Below are positions 18,168 through 24,788 of a stretch of DNA of 64,000 nucleotides, one piece after another. The notes beneath the pieces are model-generated. The model was not told the DNA's origin. It searched no databases and worked only from the letters and a program-made list of their open reading frames with translations. Position 1 is the first letter of the stretch. The number at the start of each line of letters is the position of its first letter. The DNA lies in NCBI GenBank assembly GCA_965656195.1, contig CBFHJL010000001.1:62001-126000 (forward strand), given 5' to 3'. The translations under genes and the position numbers were made by a program. Source of the stretch: Brumimicrobium sp965656195. Lineage in GTDB: Bacteria > Bacteroidota > Bacteroidia > Flavobacteriales_D > Crocinitomicaceae.

Positions 18168-18431
18168 TTAAGAGTATTTCTTTATAAAATCAACCAAACG
18201 TCTACTGCCTAAATTCTATAACTTGGTTTCCAGTATTATAGCTTCAGATCGACTATTCTTTTCAATGGCAAGGACTATTTCCCAAGGAGTATATTTCTTG
18301 GTGTATTTTTCATATCCAGCATTGTGTATATTAAGTCGATTGTTCAAGTTATTTGTTTGACCTATATAAAACTGGTCATGACCCTTGGACCTCAGGATGT
18401 AGGTGTAGAATTTTACTTTGGTTGTTAGGAT
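18168..18431 (-). pseudogene. GIY-YIG endonuclease-like gene, decayed
   Basis: Reading the minus strand gives VKFYTYILRSKG, then QFYIGQTNNLNNRLNIHN and YTKKYTPWEIVLAIEKNSRS, a clear match to the small GIY-YIG nuclease family (YIG motif, the Arg in NNRL). The frame is broken by TAG at 18216-18218, at a site where relatives typically have Lys, and then continues with family-like sequence NLGSRRLVDFIKKYS to a TAA. No ATG, GTG or TTG occurs between the upstream tRNA and the domain. The frame is instead open from within the tRNA gene, beginning just after a TGA in it. The gene lies 7 nt downstream of tRNA-Met on the same strand. Functional expression is unlikely. Confidence 0.8.
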
Positions 18432-18438
18432 AAAAAAG

Positions 18439-18512
18439 TGGCGTGAGGGAGATTTGAACTCCCGACCTCAGGGTTATGAATCCTGCGCTCTAACCAACTG
18501 AGCTACCACGCC
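18439..18512 (-). tRNA. tRNA-Met (CAT anticodon, elongator type)
   Basis: A full cloverleaf can be drawn on the minus strand: acceptor GGCGTGG with TCACGCC (last pair G-U), D-arm AGCTCAGTTGGTTAGAGC, anticodon loop TTCATAA with CAT at 18476-18478, and T-arm GGGAGTTCAAATCTCCC. The G1-C72 pair argues against initiator tRNA, which lacks that pair. The anticodon stem has an A31-C39 mismatch. CCA is not encoded: A73 is followed by C and then six T. A tRNA-Ile with modified CAT cannot be fully excluded without identity analysis. Confidence 0.93.
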
Positions 18513-18553
18513 ATTTTAAGATTGTAAATCTCGAAAGTTGGCTTTCGAGGGTG

Positions 18554-18583
18554 CAAATATAATAGCTTTTTTTAAACTACAAA
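18554..18583 (-). promoter_or_regulatory. promoter of tRNA-Met
   Basis: On the minus strand: TTTG (18583-18580), 18 nt, TATATTTG (18561-18554). Both elements match the Bacteroidota consensus. Transcription would start near 18548, giving a tRNA leader of about 35 nt. The -33 element abuts the stop codon of the upstream methyltransferase gene. Confidence 0.65.
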
Positions 18584-18585
18584 CG

Positions 18586-19335
18586 TTAAGAACGATCTTC
18601 CTCAAACAAAATTTTTGTGTGGTGTTTCAACGTTCTCAAAAATAGCGTAATAAATAATGCTACTCCAAGAATTATTGCATAGTCCCATTTAAAAATAAAA
18701 GTTCCATTATAGAATGTGTCTCTTATAATCATAACAAAAAGAAACCCAATAATAGTTGCCGTTATTCCAGAGTACTCACGTCTTAAAATAGTTTTCATTG
18801 AAAATGGGATAGGAGAGGAGATATAGTTTTTAAAAGAAGGCCAAAACGCAGGAACTTTCTTACTCCAGTCTAAATAGTCCTCTCCAAATTTTCGCTCAAG
18901 AAATCTTTCTTCGGCAAACATTATTCTTTCGTAGTACAACCAGAAAGCTAAAGATACAGTAATGAAATACCAGATATTTCCCGTGAATACAACTATACCA
19001 ATCCACATGAAATAATTACCTACGTAGAGTGGGTGGCGCATTGTTGAATAAATTCCCTTCGTATTGAGAGCATCTGCAATTTGTTCATGAGTGTTTCTAC
19101 CAGAAGTGTTTTTACTAGAAGTTCCAATTGCAATTGCCCGTATAACTTGTCCTAATACAGAAAGTGCAATAGAGAAGCCGAGTAAAATCCAATAATATAG
19201 TTCATTATCACGAAAACAACTGAAGTCTGTAAATAAAATTACAGGTACCGCTACAACGAACAGTATTACAGGAATTTGCCCTCTGTATTTAAAGAGCGTG
19301 TTACCTGATTTTTCAAAGGAATGTATGAGTGCCAT
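18586..19335 (-). CDS. isoprenylcysteine carboxyl methyltransferase-like membrane protein
   Basis: An integral membrane protein of about 249 residues with the ICMT/phospholipid N-methyltransferase pattern: RHPLYVGNYFMWIG followed by a hydrophobic helix pair and YYERIMFAEERFLERKFGEDY, which bind SAM and close the active site in the family. Additional helices lie at both ends. The substrate is unknown, as bacteria lack classical prenylated CAAX proteins. ATG at 19335 is chosen over a TTG 24 nt upstream. It is divergent from the START-like gene. Confidence 0.82.
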   Translation of the reverse strand: MALIHSFEKSGNTLFKYRGQIPVILFVVAVPVILFTDFSCFRDNELYYWILLGFSIALSVLGQVIRAIAIGTSSKNTSGRNTHEQIADALNTKGIYSTMRHPLYVGNYFMWIGIVVFTGNIWYFITVSLAFWLYYERIMFAEERFLERKFGEDYLDWSKKVPAFWPSFKNYISSPIPFSMKTILRREYSGITATIIGFLFVMIIRDTFYNGTFIFKWDYAIILGVALFITLFLRTLKHHTKILFEEDRS

Positions 19336-19366
19336 CGAAAAGTTTTTAGTATATTGCAAATCTTAA

Positions 19367-19380
19367 ATCTTCGCGAAGAT
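19367..19380. promoter_or_regulatory. 14-bp palindrome between divergent genes
   Basis: ATCTTCGCGAAGAT is a perfect palindrome midway between the divergent methyltransferase and START-like genes. Each strand carries a near-consensus -7 element (TATCTTCG on the minus strand, AATCTTCG on the plus strand), so it may be overlapping divergent promoters or an operator. Confidence 0.35.
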
Positions 19381-19401
19381 AGAAATAAATAACAATACCA
19401 C

Positions 19402-19791
19402 ATGTCTGAAAAAATTAAGTTTGAGCAGGAGTATCTTATTAAAACATCACCGAAAGTCCTAAATTCGATGATGATGACACCTAGCGGTTTAAGTGAATGG
19501 TTTTCAGATGACGTGAATATTAAGGATGATATTTATACATTTTATTGGGATGGTAGCGAGGAGAAGGCCCGTTTATTAGGTAAAAAGGCTAATGAGTATA
19601 TCAAGCTAAGATGGCTGGAAGATGAAGAAGAAGGTTTGGATACTTATCTCGAGATTCGTTTTAAAGTAGATCCAATGACAAAGGCAGTCGTGGTAAATCT
19701 GACTAGCTTTGCAGAGGAGGATGAATTAGAGGAAAGTCAATTGTACTGGGAAAGCACAATCAGTGAGCTTAAACGCGTAATCGGGGCTTAA
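19402..19791 (+). CDS. START-like domain (SRPBCC superfamily) protein
   Basis: A 129-residue cytoplasmic protein that looks like the START-like domain family common in Bacteroidota: KIKFEQEYLIKTSPKVL, SGLSEWFSDDVNI, YTFYWDGSEEKARLL and a C-terminal helix (ESTISELKRVIGA). The fold normally has a hydrophobic ligand cavity. Ligand and role are unknown. Confidence 0.85.
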   Translation: MSEKIKFEQEYLIKTSPKVLNSMMMTPSGLSEWFSDDVNIKDDIYTFYWDGSEEKARLLGKKANEYIKLRWLEDEEEGLDTYLEIRFKVDPMTKAVVVNLTSFAEEDELEESQLYWESTISELKRVIGA

Positions 19792-19860
19792 TCACTGCTT
19801 ATAAACAATTTCTTATTGATTTTTCGTTATCCTTGGCTGATCAGGTGTTAAGGATTAGCG

Positions 19861-19868
19861 TATTTTTG
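19861..19868 (+). promoter_or_regulatory. predicted -7 element of the sodium/solute symporter gene
   Basis: TATTTTTG is an exact TAnnTTTG match 17 nt before the ATG. The nearest TTG (19833-19835) is 25 nt upstream of it, slightly far, so this is a tentative call. Confidence 0.4.
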
Positions 19869-19885
19869 GATAAACTTTCATATTT

Positions 19886-21496
19886 ATGAGCGGTGTATTC
19901 ATTCTCGTTGTAATAATCGGTTACTTTTTAGTTCTTTTTGGTATATCTCGAATAACTTCTAGAGGGGCTAAGAATGACACCTTCTTTACCGGTGATCGAT
20001 CTTCGAAGTGGTATCTAGTGAGCTTTGGAATGATAGGTGCTTCTTTATCGGGGGTTACATTCTTATCTGTACCTGGTTGGGTAGGGAATGAGGCTAACCA
20101 GTTTAGTTATATGCAGGCAGTGCTTGGTTATATGATAGGTTATCTCATTGTTGCTTATGTGCTATTACCCATTTATTACAGAATGAATCTTATTTCTATA
20201 TATGAGTATCTGAATGATCGATTTGGTTTTTGGAGTTACAAAACAGGCGCATCATTCTTTCTTATTTCCCGTGTAATTGGAGCTTCAGTTCGTTTGTTGT
20301 TAGTGGCTAATGTTCTTCAGGCCATATTGTTCGAAGATTTGGGGATTCGGTTTGAATTCACGGTAGTTATTTCAATATTACTGATTTGGATTTATACAAA
20401 TCGAGGAGGAATTAAAACAATTGTATGGACAGATACGCTACAAACAGCTTTTATGCTAATCGCTNNNNNNNNNNNNNNNNNNNNNNNNNNNNNNNNNNNN
20501 NNNNNNNNNNNNNNNNNNNNNNNNNNNNNNNNNNNNNNNNNNNNNNNNNNNNNNNNNNNNNCGGTGTGCCTCACAGTTTGGTTTGTTTTTCAAGGTTTAG
20601 ATTTAAATGAAGGAAAAGGTATAGTTCAAACGGTTAGCTCAAGCGGTTATGCTAGAATCTTCTTTTTTGATGATTTAAATAGTTCAAATCACTTTCTGAA
20701 GCATTTTCTTGGAGGAATCTTTATAACTATTGGGATGACCGGATTGGATCAGGATATGATGCAAAAGAATTTAACGTGTAAGAGTGTAGGCGATGCAAAA
20801 AAGAATATGGTTTCTCTAGGTGTTGTGCTAATCTTCGTTAATTTACTTTTCCTCGGGCTTGGGGCGTTACTCTATATGTATGCCCAGCAACAAGGTATCG
20901 AATTTTCTAGTTCCGACTTGCTCTTTTCGTCGGTGGCTTTAAGTGATTACGCTGGTCCAGCGGTCGGAGTATTCTTTCTTCTTGGTTTGATTGCTGCCGC
21001 ATATTCAAGCGCAGACTCGGCATTAACATCTTTGACAACGTCTTTTTCTATAGATTTTTTAAATGTCAAGAATAAGGGTGATCGAAATGAGAAAATTAGA
21101 AAAAGAGTCCATATCATAATGTCTGCTGTGCTGATTTTAGTGGTGTTGCTCTTAAAGAGAACAACTGATGATAGTGCGATTGTTTTGCTTATGAAATTTG
21201 CCGGGTTTACTTATGGACCTTTAATAGGAGTTTTCTTTTTTGGGATAATCACGCGAAGAAAAGTAAGAGATCTATTTGTTCCGATTATCAGTATCGCTGC
21301 AATTACAATATCTTTTTTCTTGTGGTACTATTCGGCGGGTGCGCCGGGAGGGTCTCCTGAGGATGGTTTATTTGGAGGTTATCATTTTGGATTTGAGCTG
21401 ATTATTTTAAACGCATTATTAACGTTTATACTAATGTTTATAGCTTCTTTGATGAAGGCGGGAAAAGTTCAAGACGTAAATGTACAAAGAGGTTGA
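19886..21496 (+). CDS. sodium:solute symporter family transporter, interrupted by an assembly gap
   Basis: Inner-membrane Na+/solute symporter (SSS family), about 536 residues including roughly 33 unknown. Before the gap there are five or six hydrophobic helices with family segments (GASLSGVTFLSVPGWVG, NLISIYEYLNDRFG, WTDTLQTAFMLIA). After it come GMTGLDQDMMQKNLTC, LIAAAYSSADSALTSLTTSF and further helices. The 97 unknown bases leave the two halves in the same frame, which supports the gap length being correct, though one in three lengths would do so. The substrate cannot be assigned. Confidence 0.85.
   Translation: MSGVFILVVIIGYFLVLFGISRITSRGAKNDTFFTGDRSSKWYLVSFGMIGASLSGVTFLSVPGWVGNEANQFSYMQAVLGYMIGYLIVAYVLLPIYYRMNLISIYEYLNDRFGFWSYKTGASFFLISRVIGASVRLLLVANVLQAILFEDLGIRFEFTVVISILLIWIYTNRGGIKTIVWTDTLQTAFMLIAXXXXXXXXXXXXXXXXXXXXXXXXXXXXXXXXXVCLTVWFVFQGLDLNEGKGIVQTVSSSGYARIFFFDDLNSSNHFLKHFLGGIFITIGMTGLDQDMMQKNLTCKSVGDAKKNMVSLGVVLIFVNLLFLGLGALLYMYAQQQGIEFSSSDLLFSSVALSDYAGPAVGVFFLLGLIAAAYSSADSALTSLTTSFSIDFLNVKNKGDRNEKIRKRVHIIMSAVLILVVLLLKRTTDDSAIVLLMKFAGFTYGPLIGVFFFGIITRRKVRDLFVPIISIAAITISFFLWYYSAGAPGGSPEDGLFGGYHFGFELIILNALLTFILMFIASLMKAGKVQDVNVQRG
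20465..20561. other. assembly gap of 97 N
   Basis: A run of undetermined bases inside the sodium/solute symporter gene. It hides about 32 residues between a TDTLQTAF helix and the next membrane helix. Confidence 0.99.
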
Positions 21497-21532
21497 TTTA
21501 TTTTTAATCACTTTGCGACTCTATTTTCATCG

Positions 21533-21580
21533 GTCATAATGACGGATTTAACGTTTTAATAATGACATATTGTCATTATT
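21533..21580 (+). promoter_or_regulatory. inverted repeats upstream of the small heat-shock gene
   Basis: Two inverted repeats share the ATGAC/GTCAT half-site: GTCAT-A-ATGAC at 21533-21543 and a perfect 10-bp repeat, AATAATGACA-TAT-TGTCATTATT, at 21558-21580. They lie about 100-140 nt before the hsp20 start, so an operator for a heat-shock regulator is plausible but unproven. Confidence 0.5.
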
Positions 21581-21676
21581 TGTACCTGTTTTATTCTCTC
21601 GGGCCGACATTTCTTCTGTTTTATTTAAACGGTATTTCTTTTGATTAAAGAATATCGAACTTAAAAAGTATTTAAA

Positions 21677-22093
21677 ATGGAAATTATCAGAAGAAATAAC
21701 CAATTATTCCCTTCATTTTTTGAGGGTATAGAAAAAGATTTATTCAGTGAAAATAGAAATGGATTTTCTAAGATAGCAGTGAATATTAGAGAGGACGAAG
21801 AGCAATTTTATATTGAGTTAGCAGTTCCTGGAATTGAGAAAGACGATGTTCACATTGAAATCGATGGAACAAAAATGATCGTTAAGGCGGAAGTTTCAGA
21901 TGAAGTAGAGGAGAGCAATACTAAATTCAGTAAGAAAGAATTCTCTTATGGATCTTTTAGTAAAAGCTTTACTTTACCGAAAGAGGTGGATGTTGAAAAG
22001 ATAGAAGCCAACTACAAAAAAGGTATTTTGAGTATCAATATTCCAAAACCGGAAAGTAAGAAAAAGGTAGTTCGAAAAATAGAGCTGAAATAA
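21677..22093 (+). CDS. Hsp20/alpha-crystallin small heat-shock protein
   Basis: ATP-independent chaperone that holds unfolding proteins; 138 residues. The alpha-crystallin domain covers about 33-138, from KIAVNIREDEEQFYIEL to the C-terminal KKGILSINIPK motif, which matches the conserved GxLxI signature. IEIDGTKMIVKAE and YGSFSKSFTLP are also family-typical. It is monocistronic, ends in a shared bidirectional terminator, and has paired inverted repeats upstream that may confer heat regulation. Confidence 0.95.
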   Translation: MEIIRRNNQLFPSFFEGIEKDLFSENRNGFSKIAVNIREDEEQFYIELAVPGIEKDDVHIEIDGTKMIVKAEVSDEVEESNTKFSKKEFSYGSFSKSFTLPKEVDVEKIEANYKKGILSINIPKPESKKKVVRKIELK

Positions 22094-22107
22094 TATCAAT
22101 TGATATC

Positions 22108-22147
22108 AAACAAGAAAAGGCCCGTTTATACTGGCCTTTTCTTGTTT
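22108..22147. terminator. bidirectional terminator between hsp20 and the transaldolase gene
   Basis: Perfect 15-bp inverted repeat AAACAAGAAAAGGCC / GGCCTTTTCTTGTTT with a 10-nt loop. T-rich sequence follows on both strands, serving two convergent genes. Confidence 0.92.
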
Positions 22148-22156
22148 AAATTAGAT

Positions 22157-22813
22157 TTACTTGTTTCCTTTTTCATAGTCAGCCAAGAATTGAGCTAAGC
22201 CCTTATCCGTTAAAGGATGTTGAGTCAATTGCATGATTGCTTTCAATGGTCCGGTCATAACATCAGCACCAATCTCTGCGCACTCGATAATATGCATAGG
22301 GTGTCTTACTGATGCAGCTAAAATTTCGGTATCAAAACCGTAGTTATCAAATATTCTTCTTATTTGAGCGATCAATGCTATTCCATCCGCCGAAATATCA
22401 TCAAGTCTTCCAACAAAAGGAGAAACGTATGAAGCGCCAGCCTTAGCCGCCAATAGAGCTTGTCCCGCTGAAAATATAAGTGTACAGTTTGTTCTGATTC
22501 CGTTATCTGAAAAATATCGAATCGCTTTAATGCCTTCTGGAGTCATAGGGACTTTTACTACAATATTGTGATGTAAGTCTGCTAATCTCTCTCCTTCAGC
22601 AATCATACCCTTATAATCCGTGGCAATGACTTCAGCACTAACAGGACCATTCACGATATGGCAGATGTCTTTATAATGTTTTTTCACATTCTCTTCACCT
22701 GTAATGTTCTCTTTTGCCATGAGAGATGGGTTGGTTGTAACTCCATCGAGAATTCCAAGGTCGTTAGCTTCTTGAATCTGATTTAAGTTTGCTGTATCGA
22801 TAAAAAATTTCAT
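22157..22813 (-). CDS. transaldolase / fructose-6-phosphate aldolase family protein
   Basis: A 218-residue TIM-barrel enzyme of the short transaldolase/FSA subfamily, acting in the pentose phosphate pathway or cleaving fructose-6-phosphate. Seen: KFFIDTANLNQIQEA and DGVTTNPSLMAKE at the N-terminus, VVKVPMTPEG with Lys87 as Schiff-base lysine, and FVGRLDDI. The size matches the short family (about 215-220). Sequence alone does not separate transaldolase from aldolase activity, so no symbol is given. Confidence 0.92.
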   Translation of the reverse strand: MKFFIDTANLNQIQEANDLGILDGVTTNPSLMAKENITGEENVKKHYKDICHIVNGPVSAEVIATDYKGMIAEGERLADLHHNIVVKVPMTPEGIKAIRYFSDNGIRTNCTLIFSAGQALLAAKAGASYVSPFVGRLDDISADGIALIAQIRRIFDNYGFDTEILAASVRHPMHIIECAEIGADVMTGPLKAIMQLTQHPLTDKGLAQFLADYEKGNK

Positions 22814-22860
22814 ACCTAGTCTTTCAATTATATAATGTAAAATAGAAAATGAATATACAA

Positions 22861-24246
22861 TTATTCTTTGATTGTAGATGTGTTAATCTGCGAACGTGGT
22901 GCTATTAATGTCAACTTGGTGCCTTTACCTATTTCTGATTCAATTGAATGAGACATATTGTATAGCTCTGACCTTTTTGTTATGTTTCCTAACCCCATAC
23001 CTCTTTTTGATACATTATTTGTGTCAAAACCATTACCGTTATCTTCAATGACTATAACTACATTATCATCTGTAATTGTAACTGTCGAATGTATTTTTGA
23101 TGCCTCTGAATGCTTGATAGAATTATTTAAGGCCTCTTGTATTATTCTGAAAGCATTATGGGTTATCTCCGGATTGAAAAGATTGCTTTTTACGTTGTGT
23201 TCATTGTGTATTTTGAGTTCTACATCTACTTTACTAACCTTTCTAAAGCGCTCGAAGAGTACTTTTAATCCAACTAAAAAACCTTCGTCAAGAAGAGGAG
23301 GAGCAACGCTATAGGTGATTCTTCGCATCTTCATTAAAGTGGAGTCAACAATTTCATTGATCATCTTTAACTCGTCCTTATTTGAAGAAGACTTTTCTAT
23401 TTGCTCCGCATATAGCTTGATCAGAACAAGTTCTTGTGCTAACCCATCATGAAGTTCCATAGCGAAATTTTGACGTTCATCATCTTGGATTTCATTGATG
23501 ATATCCATTCTATCTCGTTCAAATTTTATTTTTTCTGTTAAATCTTCGACTTGGACTAATTGAGTTTCACTATTTTCAGATTCAATATTCTGTTTGACAA
23601 TATTTGTAAAAATTTTTTTACCATCTTTTCTTTGAGCTACGTGATATTTTTTTCCGTTTAGTATGTTCTCAGAAAGAAAAACATCATCATAATTCATGTG
23701 TTTAAATTCTTTGTAGGAATAACCTAGCATTTTGGTCGCAGCAGAATTACTCTGAATAAATTTATCCTCAGACGTTTTAATAATGAATAGCGCAAGGGGA
23801 GAGTTCTGAAATAGTTCAATATATTTTTGGTTTGAAACTCTTAATAATTCTTCGTTCTTCTTTCTTTCAATACTATACAGAATAGCTTTTTCCAATAGCT
23901 TCCCATCATACTCTCCTTTTAAAATGAAATCTTGAGCTCCTGAGCGAACTGTTTCTAGAGCAACTTGTTCATTTTGTAAACCAGAAAGAATAATTATACT
24001 CAGATTAGTTTGAAGCTTATTGATTATCTTGAAAGTATCAACCCCTGAAGAGTCTGGAAGAAATAGATCTAAAAAAACGAGATCAATCTCCTCCTCATTA
24101 ATTACTTTTTTAGCTTCTTCAATATTGGAAGCTTCAAAAATAGTGAGTCGTAAATTGGTGTCATCTTCAATTATTTCTCTCAAATACAGAAGATCTGCAG
24201 GGTTGTCATCAACTAGTAGTATATTGATGTGAGTGTATTGGCTCAT
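22861..24246 (-). CDS. hybrid sensor kinase: receiver-PAS-HisKA_3-HATPase
   Basis: A cytoplasmic signalling protein of about 461 residues. An N-terminal receiver domain (residues 6-125; VDDNPAD, phosphoacceptor Asp60 in LVFLDLFLP, Lys110 in FILK) is followed by a PAS domain (about 142-240). A NarL/DesK-type kinase core has His266 in AMELHDGLAQEL, and HATPase motifs EDNGNGFD and GMGLGNI. ATG at 24246 is chosen: a longer frame from 24321 would overlap the upstream receiver gene by 71 nt and add an unrelated hydrophobic stretch. It lies 4 nt after that gene, so they are co-transcribed. No DNA-binding domain is present. Confidence 0.88.
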   Translation of the reverse strand: MSQYTHINILLVDDNPADLLYLREIIEDDTNLRLTIFEASNIEEAKKVINEEEIDLVFLDLFLPDSSGVDTFKIINKLQTNLSIIILSGLQNEQVALETVRSGAQDFILKGEYDGKLLEKAILYSIERKKNEELLRVSNQKYIELFQNSPLALFIIKTSEDKFIQSNSAATKMLGYSYKEFKHMNYDDVFLSENILNGKKYHVAQRKDGKKIFTNIVKQNIESENSETQLVQVEDLTEKIKFERDRMDIINEIQDDERQNFAMELHDGLAQELVLIKLYAEQIEKSSSNKDELKMINEIVDSTLMKMRRITYSVAPPLLDEGFLVGLKVLFERFRKVSKVDVELKIHNEHNVKSNLFNPEITHNAFRIIQEALNNSIKHSEASKIHSTVTITDDNVVIVIEDNGNGFDTNNVSKRGMGLGNITKRSELYNMSHSIESEIGKGTKLTLIAPRSQINTSTIKE

Positions 24247-24250
24247 CCAC

Positions 24251-24661
24251 TTATGTAGTTTTAGGTAATAACCAAAAGTTATAAATTCCTTCAATAATAC
24301 CAAAAAAATCGTCAAGATCATTTGGTTTAGTCAAGAAAGAATTAGCATTATTCTCGTAGGCAGTTTGAATATCTTTCAATCTAGATGAAGTGGAGAACAT
24401 GACAACCGGAACATTTTTTGTTAAATTATTACATTTTAATTTTATAAGGATCTCATGACCGCTAATCTTTGGGAGGTTTACGTCAAGAAGAATTAAATCC
24501 GGTATACTTAATCCCTGTGAACATAGGTTTTTAAGATGATTTATTGCTAATTCACCGTCTCTTATGAACTTTAAATCAACATTATTAGATAATTCCGAAA
24601 ATGCTTCGTCGATCAATAATATATCTCCTTCACTATCCTCTACTACTAAAACTTTAAACAT
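24251..24661 (-). CDS. stand-alone response regulator receiver
   Basis: A 136-residue CheY-like receiver of the Rcp1 type that pairs with phytochrome-like kinases. Acidic pocket Glu8/Asp9 (VVEDSEGD), phosphoacceptor Asp60 in LILLDVNLP, Ser/Thr switch in MFSTSS and Lys in FLTKPNDLDDF are all present. There is no output domain, so it probably relays phosphate or acts by protein contact. It sits between the two kinases, 127 nt after the large one and 4 nt before the hybrid kinase. Confidence 0.92.
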   Translation of the reverse strand: MFKVLVVEDSEGDILLIDEAFSELSNNVDLKFIRDGELAINHLKNLCSQGLSIPDLILLDVNLPKISGHEILIKLKCNNLTKNVPVVMFSTSSRLKDIQTAYENNANSFLTKPNDLDDFFGIIEGIYNFWLLPKTT

Positions 24662-24788
24662 ATGATAAACTTAGGCATTAAGAGTTGACTAATAATTAGG
24701 TTTAGCCAATGTAGGGAAATATGCTGTTTAAACAAAGGAGATTACACTGAAATTAAGTAAATATCACGCAGAATACTGGTAATTAGTG

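Noticed and set aside
18216..18218. TAG in the GIY-YIG frame as a recoded sense codon
   Set aside because: Other genes in the window end in TAG normally (for example 30550-30552), so the code is standard; decay is simpler.
18439..18512. Initiator tRNA-fMet
   Set aside because: The 1-72 position is a G-C pair, whereas bacterial initiators have a mismatch.
24247..24321. Upstream start (24321) for the receiver-PAS kinase
   Set aside because: It would overlap the receiver gene by 71 nt and add a hydrophobic segment unrelated to the receiver domain.
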